A stretch of 64,000 nucleotides of DNA from JAADHX01 sp964569385. GTDB lineage: Bacteria > Actinomycetota > Acidimicrobiia > Acidimicrobiales > Poriferisodalaceae. The notes beneath the pieces were generated by a model. The model was not told the DNA's origin and ran no database searches. It saw only the letters and a program-made list of their open reading frames with translations. Each line of letters opens with the position of its first letter. The stretch's first letter is position 1. Location of the stretch: contig CAZMUM010000006.1 in the NCBI GenBank assembly GCA_964569385.1, positions 69,369 through 133,368 on the forward strand. Direction: 5' to 3'. Position numbers and translations under genes: made by a program. Below, in pieces: positions 42,618 through 50,691 of this stretch.

Positions 42618-43006
42618 CACTGGTGCTCCTCGACACCCATGCCTTTGTGTGGGCCGTCAGCGCCCCAACCCGCCTCGGCGACGACGCAATTGAACTCATC
42701 AAGGACGCTACAAACGAGCTGCTGGTGTCGGCAGCAACTGCCTGGGAACTAGGCACCAAAATGCGGCTGGGCAAGTTTCCAGAGGCCGAGCCGATCGTGT
42801 CGAACTACCACTCCATCGTTAAGCGACTTGGAGCAATCGACATGCCTGTGACCGGTAACCAGGCACTTGCGGCGGGAAGCCTGAAATGGAATCACCGTGA
42901 TCCGTTCGACCGCATGCTGGCAGCACAGGCTATCGGTGAAAATGCAGTCCTGGTTAGCAAGGATCGTGCATTTCAGAACGTTGCGGGGTTGAAGCTCCGC
43001 TGGTAG
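42608..43006 (+). CDS. VapC-family PIN-domain toxin
   Basis: This 132-residue PIN ribonuclease shows LLDTHAFVWAV (first Asp), ATAWELGTKM, and HRDPFDRMLAAQA with SKDRAF (acidic triad). The class pairs with Phd-like antitoxins. It cleaves RNA in relatives. Two candidate ATGs (42608, 42614) lie inside the antitoxin's last codons. The gene is intact. Confidence 0.9.
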   Translation: MGMTLVLLDTHAFVWAVSAPTRLGDDAIELIKDATNELLVSAATAWELGTKMRLGKFPEAEPIVSNYHSIVKRLGAIDMPVTGNQALAAGSLKWNHRDPFDRMLAAQAIGENAVLVSKDRAFQNVAGLKLRW

Positions 43007-43507
43007 GCGCCGGAAACTGTCCTAGCTGATTGCATGAGTCTCGATGCCATATCACGGCGTCGTTTATGTAAGGCGACGCGGCGGCCACCACCTGGGACCG
43101 CAAAGCTCCGGCCTGTGCGCATGTACCAGATACCAGCTTGAAGTCTTCGCAAACGTGACCAGCGAAGTCCAGCCCTTTGGCTGGCTCTTCTGGGTCAGCG
43201 AACCGTACTGCGTCCCCGAGGGTGCCACGTACGCTGACAGCTTGGTTCGCGCCGCGAGTGTACGACTCGAACCCTGCGCGTTGGAGGCCGGGCCTCATCT
43301 AAGACTGAACTATCTCGATCAGCCGGAGGGGCCATATCTGACAGTGGCCTCGGTACTGCTGCGAACCGATGAGTCGCTTCCGAACGGGTTCTATCTGCGA
43401 AGACTTGCCGATGGATTGTGGCTACGCGGATACGCGTCGGGTCTACGCGCCAGACTTCAGCGACTTCGTCTTCGAGTACCCTGAACGATGACTTGGTCGG
43501 TCCGGCA
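43007..43507. other. 500-bp region without an assignable gene
   Basis: A plus-strand ORF at 43044-43484 has no recognisable domain. From about 43370 a second plus frame also reads protein-like (CGYADTRRVYAPDFSDFVFE), so this could be a frameshifted remnant. The evidence is too thin to name a gene. Confidence 0.35.
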
Positions 43508-43915
43508 CTAGGGCGTGATCAGCTCCACGGTTGGAAAGTACGTTCTGTATCGACCCGTATCTCGTGTGAGAAGTGAGAGTTCTGCGACTGCGGCGTGGGC
43601 GCCGATGAAAAAGTCGGGGAGCGTAGATGATTTTGTGCCTTTGTTTCGACGGTAGTCGACGAACGCCTTTCCGGCGAGAAAGGCGGCAGCCCATGGAACG
43701 GGTTCGCGGCGATAGTCTCGGGACGGTAAGGCGTCCTCGAGTGCTTCTACGGTGGCGAATCGGATTGATACCTCGGCGTAGATGACCGGGTTGATGTAGA
43801 GCGGCCCAGTATCGGCGGCCTGAGCGAGGGCTTCCATCGACCATTCGGACCATTGGTCGTCGTTGGTCATGATGTCCAACAGCACATTGCTGTCGACGAG
43901 GGTTCCGAATGTCAC
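43508..43915 (-). CDS. VapC-family PIN-domain toxin
   Basis: This 135-residue PIN ribonuclease has VDSNVLLDIM, NPVIYAEVS, TLPDFFIGAHAAVAELSLLTRDTGRY. The acidic positions of the PIN triad are all present. GTG 43915 lies 1-5 bases after the stop of the AbrB-type antitoxin gene, so the two form one unit read from the minus strand. Confidence 0.9.
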   Translation of the reverse strand: MTFGTLVDSNVLLDIMTNDDQWSEWSMEALAQAADTGPLYINPVIYAEVSIRFATVEALEDALPSRDYRREPVPWAAAFLAGKAFVDYRRNKGTKSSTLPDFFIGAHAAVAELSLLTRDTGRYRTYFPTVELITP

Positions 43916-43916
43916 G

Positions 43917-44156
43917 CTAGCCGTTCCGCGTCAGAGCCATGATCTCGTCGGTCGTCATGGAAACGTCGCCACGACCCCGAAGACGTTCGGCGATGTAACG
44001 GCCGCGTGTTGGCTTGTTGGCACTTTTGCGAACCACGATCGCGTCATCGTGGCGTTCGAAAACGACCTCGGTGCCTGCGCCGATTCCCAGGGCGTCGCGG
44101 ATTTCCTTAGGAATCGTGACTTGGCCCTTCTCTGTAACTCTCATAGTAGGAATCAT
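43917..44156 (-). CDS. AbrB/MazE-type antitoxin (VapB)
   Basis: This 79-residue swapped-hairpin protein has MRVTEKGQVTIPKEIRDALG and GTEVVFERHDDAIVVRKS. The start at 44156 is chosen because AGGAG lies 10 bases before it on the coding strand. ATG 44144 (MRVTEKG) is the alternative. The start sits inside a long palindrome, the likely autoregulatory operator. Followed directly by the PIN toxin gene. Confidence 0.87.
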   Translation of the reverse strand: MIPTMRVTEKGQVTIPKEIRDALGIGAGTEVVFERHDDAIVVRKSANKPTRGRYIAERLRGRGDVSMTTDEIMALTRNG

Positions 44157-44174
44157 ACCAGGTATACTCCTACT
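44145..44174. promoter_or_regulatory. 30-bp near-palindrome over antitoxin start
   Basis: AGTAGGA (44145-44151) and TCCTACT (44168-44174) form outer arms, and ATACC (44155-44159) and GGTAT (44161-44165) form inner arms around one central base. The palindrome covers the Shine-Dalgarno and one start codon of the antitoxin gene, so binding would block both transcription and translation start. AbrB-type antitoxins typically bind such palindromes. Confidence 0.6.
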
Positions 44175-44245
44175 AGTTCGCATGGAGGGCGTCTCTCGCC
44201 TGCTCGCATCAGCCGTGTCGGTTTGCGGCCGCGGGGAAGGCGGTG

Positions 44246-44958
44246 CTGGAGGTCCGTTCGCTACCGGGGTTTGGGATGTCGAATGTCTCCACCTCTCCGC
44301 GATGGGCGCCTGGGACGATCCCGACATCGGCCTCGTTCGCCGCTAGCGCTAGCCGAACCTGGTTCGGATGTGCTCCCATCACCCGAAGCTCCACATCTTG
44401 GTGCTCGGCGGTGGAGCGATCGAGGGTTGGCGAAGAAACTGCCAGCCACGGATACATCGTCGCCGCTCCCGACCATCTGGGCGATGTCGTCTTCGACGGT
44501 TCAGATGACCGGGCGACGCAATTGTTCAATCGTCTCAACGACATCTCGGCGGTCATTGGTGCCATGGTTGATCCCAACCGACCCAAACCGCAGGATTCGT
44601 CGACCATGTGAACGCCGATCAGATCGCGGTAACCGGACATCAGGCCTTGGGAACTCTCGAACGGCTGTCCGTCCTACCGGGTTGAACTGGTCGGGGGCGA
44701 ACATCTTTCCTTCACCGATGTCTGTGGCTACGTCGCAATGCTCGATGCTGCTCTCGACGCTGACGTGGCGGCTTCAGGACTCTGATGAACGGTTTCCGGC
44801 GCAAGGGTTGCGAGGCCGACGACTTTCCCTATCAACGCGCCCTGGATGTCACCAACACCTTCGCCGCGACGTTCCTCGATTCGGTTTTCCGAGGTGCCGA
44901 CGCGATCCACCCTGATCAGGTTGTCGGAATGGCGGACCTGACCTACGCCGTCAAGTAA
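44246..44958 (+). pseudogene. Decayed alpha/beta hydrolase (PAF-acetylhydrolase/dienelactone hydrolase-like)
   Basis: Pieces of one hydrolase are spread over three frames. ETASHGYIVAAPDHLGDVVFD (around 44430-44500) is the oxyanion region. HVNADQIAVTGHQALG (44602 on) corresponds to the nucleophile elbow, where GHSxG has become GHQALG. ELVGGEHLSFTDVCGYV (44694 on) carries the histidine. The C-terminus FPYQRALDVTNTFAATFLD ends at TAA 44956-44958. At least three frame changes and a missing middle segment make it non-functional. Longer ORFs here on both strands are accidental. Confidence 0.75.
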
Positions 44959-45073
44959 TTTGGCTCCCTGGAGGGAGGGAACTCTCGCTCGCTCCAGGGT
45001 GTCGATTCGCAACTATTGGAGAGACCGGCCAAGATTGTGGGCCAGGCATTTGGGGGCTGCATGAGGGGGTTCG

Positions 45074-46237
45074 ATGTCTGTCAAGAATGCAGCGTTCATT
45101 GCGGGGGTGTACGAGCATCCGGGTCGCCACCTGCCCGGGCATACGGTCGCCAGGATCCATCAAGAGGTTGCGGCGGGGGCGCTCTGCGATGCTGGCTTGA
45201 CGTTCGCTGATGTCGATGGATATTTCGTTGCCGGCGACGCCCCGGGGTTTGGTGCGCTCAGCATGGCTGACTACCTGGGTTTAAACCTGCGCCACGTCGA
45301 TACCACCGAGACCGGCGGATCGTCTTACCTGGTTCATGTCCAGCACGCCGCGGAAGCTATCGCCGTTGGGCACTGTTCGGTGGCGCTCATCACCCTTGCC
45401 GGGAAGCCTCGCACCGGCGGCGCCCAGCCTGGGGGAAGCGCCGGTGCCCGGGCCCCCGAGTCGAGCTTCGAGGGATTGTGGGGCCTGTCGATTCCTGGCG
45501 GTTACGCGATGGCGGCGCGACGTCACATGCACGAGTTCGGCACTACCAGCGAGCAGTTGGCCGAGATCAAGGTCGCGGCGTCGGTGCATGCCCAGCACAA
45601 CCCGAACGCGTTCCTTCCAAACGTGGTGACGATCGACGACGTGGTCAATAGCCCAATGATCGCCGATCCGCTGCATCGCCTCGATGCGTGTGTGATCACT
45701 GATGGCGGCGGGGCGCTGGTGGTGGTGAGCCCCGAAGTGGCCAGGTCGCTCGATCGTCACAGTATTCCTGTGCTCGGAACAGGGTTGGGAATCAAACACT
45801 CCGATCGCGGCCGAATCGATCTCACTTACACCGCGGCGGCGGTGTCGGGGCCAGCAGCGTTCGCCGAGGCGGGAGTAACCCCGAGCGACATTGACTACGC
45901 GTCGATCTATGACAGCTTCACCATCACAGTTCTTCAAGCCATCGAGGATCTGGGCTTTTGTGAAAAGGGCGAGGGTGGGCGTTTCGTGAGCGATGGTGCT
46001 CTTCAGGCTCCGTTTGGCCTGCTGCCTTTCAACACCGATGGTGGCGGGCTCTGTAACAACCACCCAGCCAATAGGGGCGGCATGACCAAGGTGGTCGAGG
46101 CCGTCCGTCAGCTACGGGGCGAGGCCCACGCAGCGGTTCAGGTGCCTGACTGCGCGGTGGCGTTGGCGCATGGCACTGGTGGAAGCCTTGCCACCCGTAT
46201 GGGTTCGGCAACTCTGGTTCTTGGAAGAGGCGATTGA
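45074..46237 (+). CDS. Thiolase-like lipid-transfer/aldolase-type protein
   Basis: This 387-residue thiolase-fold protein belongs to the SCP2-thiolase/Ltp group. It has NPNAFLPNVVTIDDVVNSPMIADPL, DGGGALVVVS, YASIYDSFTITVLQAIEDLGFC and GGGLCNNHPANRGGM. The cysteine nucleophile of true thiolases is absent: the site reads TETGGSSYLVH (Ser83-Ser84). Members such as Ltp2 lack it too and act as retro-aldolases with a DUF35 partner, and such a partner is encoded next with a one-base overlap (TGATG). A role in splitting a side-chain acyl-CoA is inferred. Confidence 0.83.
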   Translation: MSVKNAAFIAGVYEHPGRHLPGHTVARIHQEVAAGALCDAGLTFADVDGYFVAGDAPGFGALSMADYLGLNLRHVDTTETGGSSYLVHVQHAAEAIAVGHCSVALITLAGKPRTGGAQPGGSAGARAPESSFEGLWGLSIPGGYAMAARRHMHEFGTTSEQLAEIKVAASVHAQHNPNAFLPNVVTIDDVVNSPMIADPLHRLDACVITDGGGALVVVSPEVARSLDRHSIPVLGTGLGIKHSDRGRIDLTYTAAAVSGPAAFAEAGVTPSDIDYASIYDSFTITVLQAIEDLGFCEKGEGGRFVSDGALQAPFGLLPFNTDGGGLCNNHPANRGGMTKVVEAVRQLRGEAHAAVQVPDCAVALAHGTGGSLATRMGSATLVLGRGD

Positions 46238-46653
46238 TGCCAGAAGCAACCGACTTTCCTGTTCCGACGCCTCACCCAAACCCTGATGATCAGCAGTTCT
46301 GGGAAGGGCTGACCGCAGACCGCGTCATCTTGCCCCAATGCAGTGCGTGCGATCACATCATCTGGTATCCGCGGCCTGTGTGTCCTGGGTGTGGTGGCTC
46401 CGACGTCGAATGGATCGCTGCCAGCGGAGACGGAACCATCTACAGCTTCAGCGTCACCCGCAAGGTTCCAGGCCGGTTCAGCGAACACGTGCCTTTCGTG
46501 GTCGCATATGTCGAGCTCGATGAGGGACCCCGAGTGCTCACCAACATTGTCGACGCCAACGTCGAGGCCATCTATGTCGGGCAGCGAGTGTCGGCGGTAT
46601 TCCACGCTGGCAAGGAAGGCACAGCCATCTTGCGTTTCCGACCTGCCGACTGA
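46237..46653 (+). CDS. DUF35 OB-fold zinc-ribbon protein
   Basis: This 138-residue partner protein has zinc ribbon CSACDHIIWYPRPVCPGC (about residues 35-52) and then an OB fold (GTIYSFSVTRKVPGRF, FVVAYVELDEGPRVLTNIVD). DUF35 proteins bind CoA thioester partners and form complexes with thiolase-like enzymes, as in steroid side-chain aldolases. ATG 46237 shares a base with the previous stop. Confidence 0.88.
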   Translation: MPEATDFPVPTPHPNPDDQQFWEGLTADRVILPQCSACDHIIWYPRPVCPGCGGSDVEWIAASGDGTIYSFSVTRKVPGRFSEHVPFVVAYVELDEGPRVLTNIVDANVEAIYVGQRVSAVFHAGKEGTAILRFRPAD

Positions 46654-46764
46654 CGCTAAGGACCAGTGCTTGGAAAGTGATGATCGAAAAGGCGATGACG
46701 ATGGGGGGCATCTGCCGGAGTATGTTGGAACGGGCACGTCGAATGAGCGTGAGAACACTGCCCA

Positions 46765-47165
46765 TTAGTCGCTGATGATTCGAACATTCACCGCACAATT
46801 TTCAGCGGCAGCTTGGAGCGGAATGTTGTCGTCGACTTCGGTGAGGCACAGTTCGGCGGAGAGATGTCGAGCGGAGAGATGTCGAGCGGATAGATGTCGA
46901 GCGGTCGTCAGCGCTTCGAGCGAGAGGAGATTGAGTCGAGCTCCCGCATGGACGAGCTGGCCCATGGGCCACCCAAGCGTTCGGAGCGAGATCATCTCGA
47001 TGGTGTCTGGGAGGTCGAGTACTGCGCCGAGTACGCCGGCCGCTACTTCGTCGTTCACTGACCCAAGTTGTCTAGAAATCGATCCAACCACGGCCTCGCC
47101 GGTCAGGGCTCGGCAGAGGCGGTGGTACCAGAGTCCGGTGGTTGCTATTGCCGCGCCTGGGGGGC
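46765..47165 (-). pseudogene. 5'-truncated PIN-like protein remnant
   Basis: This frame reads TTGLWYHRLCRALTGEAVV, then DLPDTIEMISLRTLGWPMG, GARLNLLSLEALTTARHLSA and ends ENCAVNVRIIS. I recognise the pattern from actinobacterial PIN-like proteins, but the N-terminus with its first aspartate and start codon is missing. Upstream the frame runs into the LLM gene, where no start is found. A (RHLSA)3 stretch comes from a 15-bp triplication. It is joined to the truncated LLM gene, so one deletion may have removed the end of one and the start of the other. Confidence 0.55.
46856..46900. repeat. Three tandem 15-bp units
   Basis: Units GCGGAGAGATGTCGA (46856-46870), the same again (46871-46885) and GCGGATAGATGTCGA (46886-46900) lie in the PIN-like remnant and keep its frame, encoding RHLSA three times. 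Slippage expansion in a non-essential sequence is the simplest cause. Confidence 0.9.
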
Positions 47166-48073
47166 GAAGAGTTGAGGGTTCGTCGGATAAAGACTGTCTG
47201 GTCGACGCCAGAGTCGGCAAACGACTGAAGGTGTCGTGCGATCTCGTCTGGTGTTCCGATTCCACCGGTTCCGCCGCCCAAGAAATCGACGCCGACCGAG
47301 TCGCGGATTCGTTCGTAGTTGGCCCAGATGTCGGTGCGGCCGGGACGGTGTTCGCCGAATGCGTAGTGATGCCCCAGCCCGAATTGGAAGAAGCGGAACC
47401 CGTCGAGCCCGCGGCGCACTGCCTCGTCGTGATCGTTGTGAACAGAGAAACTGGTGACCATCGCAATGTTCGGGTTGACGGCGTGCCCGATGGGAACGCA
47501 CTCATTCTTGAAGGTCTCGTAGTAGTCCTCGACCCGCAACTTGGCTTCGGCTGGATCGATAAAGGCGAACGTCAACGCGCCAATGCCTAGCTGCGCGGCC
47601 AAATGGATGGTGTCGCGGTTAGAACACGCAACCCAGATCAGCATGTTGGCGACCTGTTCGACGCTCTCGCGCCACATGGCCCTGCGATGTTCGGGGCTGA
47701 TGGCAAACCCTTCGAGCTCGGCCCGAGATGCCGACTCGCCCGTGCCCCACTCGACCCGCCCACTCGACACCAGGTCGAGAGTTGCGATTCGTTCAGCGAT
47801 GCGCGCCGGGTGGTTGTATTGCGGAGGCATCAGCACTATGTCGTGGCCAAGGCGGATGTTCTGCGTTCGCTGCGACGCGGCTCCTAGAAACACCTCGGGC
47901 GCCGACGAGTGGCTGTACTCCTCAAGAAAGTGGTGCTCGACCTCCCACGCGTGGTCGATCCCCAACTGGTCGGCCAACTCGACCTGGCTCAGTGCATCCT
48001 GAAACAACTTGTGCTCCGACTCGCCATCCCAAGGCCGCGGAAGTTGATGTTCGTAGAAGATTCCAAACTTCAC
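47072..48073 (-). pseudogene. LLM flavin oxidoreductase with internal deletion and replaced 3' end
   Basis: The start (MKFGIFYEHQLPRPW) and most blocks (WEVEHHFLEEYSHSSAPEV, GHDIVLMPPQYNHPARIAE, RVEWGTGES, IWVACSNRDTIHLAA) belong to a bacterial luciferase-like monooxygenase. Compared with the family, about 40 residues seem missing between EQVANML and IWVACSN (near 47640). After GVDQTVFI the normal C-terminal helices are replaced by a proline/arginine-rich tail to the stop at 47072. The frame remains open (333 codons), but the enzyme is probably inactive. Length and deletion estimates come from memory of relatives. Confidence 0.7.
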
Positions 48074-48163
48074 TAGTCACTCCGATCGAGACCCGCCGCG
48101 AATCCACCTATGTTGGCCTGCGTCGGGGTGCGGAACCGAATTGTTGGGCCACCGTGCGGCCGG

Positions 48164-48964
48164 TTAGAGAATGAAGACCAGCGCTCGGAGTACGTCGAAG
48201 TGGCGTTCGGCCCCGATGCGTACGGTGTGATCGTCGATGAGATCGGCACCGGGGTAGTGACTGGCGCGATAGGCGCTTCCTGCCTTGTGGAACTCGACCT
48301 CGAGCACATGGGGGCCATCGGCCGAGAGTAGGCAGCGACTCAGATCACCGCGCAGGGCCGTCTCCATGCCAGCGCGGATCGAATCGCGGACGATGTTCGG
48401 ATGCAGAGCTACCGTTGACTCGCCCACCCCGTACATGGATGGAACAACGGTGACAGCCGAGTTCAGAGCAGTCGCCGTTTCGCAGATCTCGTCGTCGCCC
48501 GAGAGGAACACTGACGGGACTCCAAGCGCTCCAGCGGCGCGGGCGTACAAGTGATACTCCGAGGCTGGTTTGCCATCGACGCGGATATGCATGATCTTGG
48601 CTGACGACAGAGTATGAGCCATGGGGTTGCCGCCCGAACCGGCGCGGGAGTGGTAGCCCACAAAACCCACCGCGGCGAAGCTCTCGTCGAGTTCCTGCAC
48701 CATCATCAACGGGTGTTCGCTCCAGCCGCGGATCAGCTGCGTATTGCCAGGGAGCGCGGCGGCGTCGATGTTACGGCCGCTCCCGTGGGCGTCCTTGACC
48801 AACACCTCGGTGGCACCGGCAGCAAAGGCCCCGTCACAAGCCGCGGCGACGTGTTCGGTCATCCGATCACGAAACTGGGCCCAACTCGCATGGTCGCGGT
48901 TGGCCTCGTCCCAGTGAGTGATGCCAGCAATACCCTCGATGTCGGCGCTGATATAGACCTTCAT
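48164..48964 (-). CDS. M55-family D-aminopeptidase (DppA-like)
   Basis: This 266-residue metallopeptidase has the family signature SADIEGIAG (Asp8, Glu10), VLVKDAHGSGRN with zinc-ligand His, LIRGWSEHPLMM, VGYHSRAG and HTLSS. The M55 fold uses two zinc ions and cleaves D-amino acid peptides. The start at 48964 has a strong GGAGG on the coding strand five bases upstream. It is divergent from a toxin-antitoxin pair across 63 bp. Confidence 0.88.
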   Translation of the reverse strand: MKVYISADIEGIAGITHWDEANRDHASWAQFRDRMTEHVAAACDGAFAAGATEVLVKDAHGSGRNIDAAALPGNTQLIRGWSEHPLMMVQELDESFAAVGFVGYHSRAGSGGNPMAHTLSSAKIMHIRVDGKPASEYHLYARAAGALGVPSVFLSGDDEICETATALNSAVTVVPSMYGVGESTVALHPNIVRDSIRAGMETALRGDLSRCLLSADGPHVLEVEFHKAGSAYRASHYPGADLIDDHTVRIGAERHFDVLRALVFIL

Positions 48965-49027
48965 TGGGCCTCCCTGATCGGGACCATAGCGGAGTGACGC
49001 TAGGCGAGCTCGTGGTACGGTTGGAGT

Positions 49028-49273
49028 ATGAATGGGACACACACTGTGGTTGTGGGAGATCGAGGCCGTATTGTCGTGCCAGCCGAGGTGCGCCAACGGG
49101 CCGGGTTGTCCGAGGGGGTTTCACTGGTTCTGTTGGAGACCCCCGATGGCCTCGTCCTGTTAACCCGCGAACAGCTCCGAGATCGAGTCCGAAATGAGCT
49201 GGAGGGGCTTGATCTCGTGAGCCAACTGCTCTCAGAACGCCGTACGTCTGCCCAAGAAGAAGATGAAACGTGA
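49028..49273 (+). CDS. AbrB/MazE-type antitoxin (VapB)
   Basis: This 81-residue protein has VVVGDRGRIVVPAEVRQRAGLSEG, the AbrB swapped-hairpin domain, and an acidic tail. It overlaps the PIN toxin gene by 4 bp (GTGA). GGAG is unusually close to ATG 49028, one base away, so initiation may be weak or leaderless. Confidence 0.88.
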   Translation: MNGTHTVVVGDRGRIVVPAEVRQRAGLSEGVSLVLLETPDGLVLLTREQLRDRVRNELEGLDLVSQLLSERRTSAQEEDET

Positions 49274-49638
49274 GCGTCGTTCTCGACGCATCGGCAGTCT
49301 TAGCTTTTGTTCAGGATGAAGCTGGCGCCGACGTCGTCGAGGCGGCTCTTGACGCCGGGTCCGTTTGTGGCGCAGCTAACTGGTCAGAGGTCGCCCAGAA
49401 GGTTCTAGCTGCTGGTCGAGACTGGGATCTGGTTCGGGCTTTGCTCGTGAGTTATGGGTTGCGCGTCGAAGCTGTTGAGTCGATCGATGGCGAATGGGCT
49501 GCAAGCCGATGGCGGCGAGGTGAAGGCCTGTCCCTTGCCGACCGACTGTGCCTGGCTCTTGCCGAGCGTGAAGACAGTGACGTGTTGACGGCCGATGCGG
49601 CGTGGGGCACACACGGGAGAGTTACTCAGATTCGATGA
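49270..49638 (+). CDS. VapC-family PIN-domain toxin
   Basis: This 122-residue PIN ribonuclease has VVLDASAVLAFVQDE, ANWSEVAQK, LSLADRLCLALAE and VLTADAAW, all with the acidic positions of the active site. GTG 49270 overlaps the antitoxin stop. Converges with a lipoprotein gene 26 bp downstream. Confidence 0.9.
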   Translation: MSVVLDASAVLAFVQDEAGADVVEAALDAGSVCGAANWSEVAQKVLAAGRDWDLVRALLVSYGLRVEAVESIDGEWAASRWRRGEGLSLADRLCLALAEREDSDVLTADAAWGTHGRVTQIR

Positions 49639-49664
49639 GGTGGTTGGCGATGTACCCGACCTGG

Positions 49665-50606
49665 TTAGAGGGTGAGTGGCGCGCAGTCGAAGCCGCCAGC
49701 AGAACCCGTTGCTTCTTCAAAGGATCCGAAGATTGCCCCGTCTCCAAATCCTTGTTGTAGGACGTTGCCGAGCAGTGTGTGAGGGCTGAAGCCGCCTTCG
49801 TAGGAACCGTCGCCGACGCCTGATGCGAACAGCGCGTCGATGTGACCATCTCCATCGCATGCGAGACCGCTGATGTTCCCTATCGATGCGCCTACGGGAA
49901 ATGACGCAGCGGTGCCATCGAGCGTGACCCTGCTAATGGTGCAGCCTGACACGTCATAGAGACCGATGAGCGTTGCTGATGCTCCTGAACCGACGACTAC
50001 GAAAGCCTCGAGGTTTCCGTCGCCTTCAACGTCGAATCCACCAAGAGGCCGAACGGCCCCAATCGAATTCGAGTCGGTTATCAAGACGTCGAAGGAACCA
50101 CCAACGCCTGGGAGGAACCGGATTCGGAACCGGTTGTCCGCCGGTGAGAAGTACGTCACGAGCTGATCGGGGAGCCCGTCTGCATCGAAGTCGGCGAACG
50201 CTGACTCGAATCCGGTGGCATCGGCGGGAACAGGTCCGCTGTCGATGCAGGCCGGAGCCGTGGTTGTGGTGGTCGGCGCCGCGGTTGTGGTGGTCGGTGC
50301 TACCGACGTGCTCGTAGTTACGGCCGTGGCGGTAGGTGTCGTGCTGCTGACGGCAGTCTCGGTCGTCGGAGGGGTGGCGGTTGACGAGTCCGACGCAGCA
50401 GTTGAGGTCGTTGTGGGATCGGTCCCAGCGTCGGTCGAGACGGTGGCGGCAGACGATGCCTGCGAATCCGTCGACGAACTGCTGGAGCACGAAGCTGCAA
50501 ACAGAGCCACGGTCAGCACTAAGGCCGCGACCCTGGGTGTCTTGCGCCCATCGACGCGAGCGTGGTCGGTCACGCGGCGGGACTTGTTCAAAGACTTGGG
50601 TTCCAT
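49665..50606 (-). CDS. Lipoprotein with Ser/Thr-rich linker and VCBS/FG-GAP-like domain
   Basis: This 313-residue protein has a signal peptide and lipobox AASC (near residue 40), then a 75-residue Ser/Thr/Ala linker, and then beta repeats with Asp-rich calcium-type loops (FADFDADGLPDQLVTYF, FDVEGDGNLEAFVV, CDGDGHIDALF). This is the pattern of FG-GAP/VCBS repeats in secreted binding proteins. The linker probably crosses the cell wall. Function unknown. Confidence 0.78.
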   Translation of the reverse strand: MEPKSLNKSRRVTDHARVDGRKTPRVAALVLTVALFAASCSSSSSTDSQASSAATVSTDAGTDPTTTSTAASDSSTATPPTTETAVSSTTPTATAVTTSTSVAPTTTTAAPTTTTTAPACIDSGPVPADATGFESAFADFDADGLPDQLVTYFSPADNRFRIRFLPGVGGSFDVLITDSNSIGAVRPLGGFDVEGDGNLEAFVVVGSGASATLIGLYDVSGCTISRVTLDGTAASFPVGASIGNISGLACDGDGHIDALFASGVGDGSYEGGFSPHTLLGNVLQQGFGDGAIFGSFEEATGSAGGFDCAPLTL

Positions 50607-50691
50607 GACCTGATCTGTCGACTAGATCTGGCCACCTTTGAGGACAGACATCCAGTAGACCCGACGACGATCGCTCATCGACAGTCATCAA

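Noticed and set aside
43863..44915. 350-codon plus-strand ORF over the AbrB antitoxin and hydrolase remnant
   Set aside because: Its content is low-complexity shadow sequence; the antitoxin on the other strand and the three-frame hydrolase blocks explain the DNA.
46765..47505. Whole 246-codon ORF as one gene
   Set aside because: The first half is a shadow of the LLM gene on the same strand in another frame; only the part up to about 47165 looks like a protein family.
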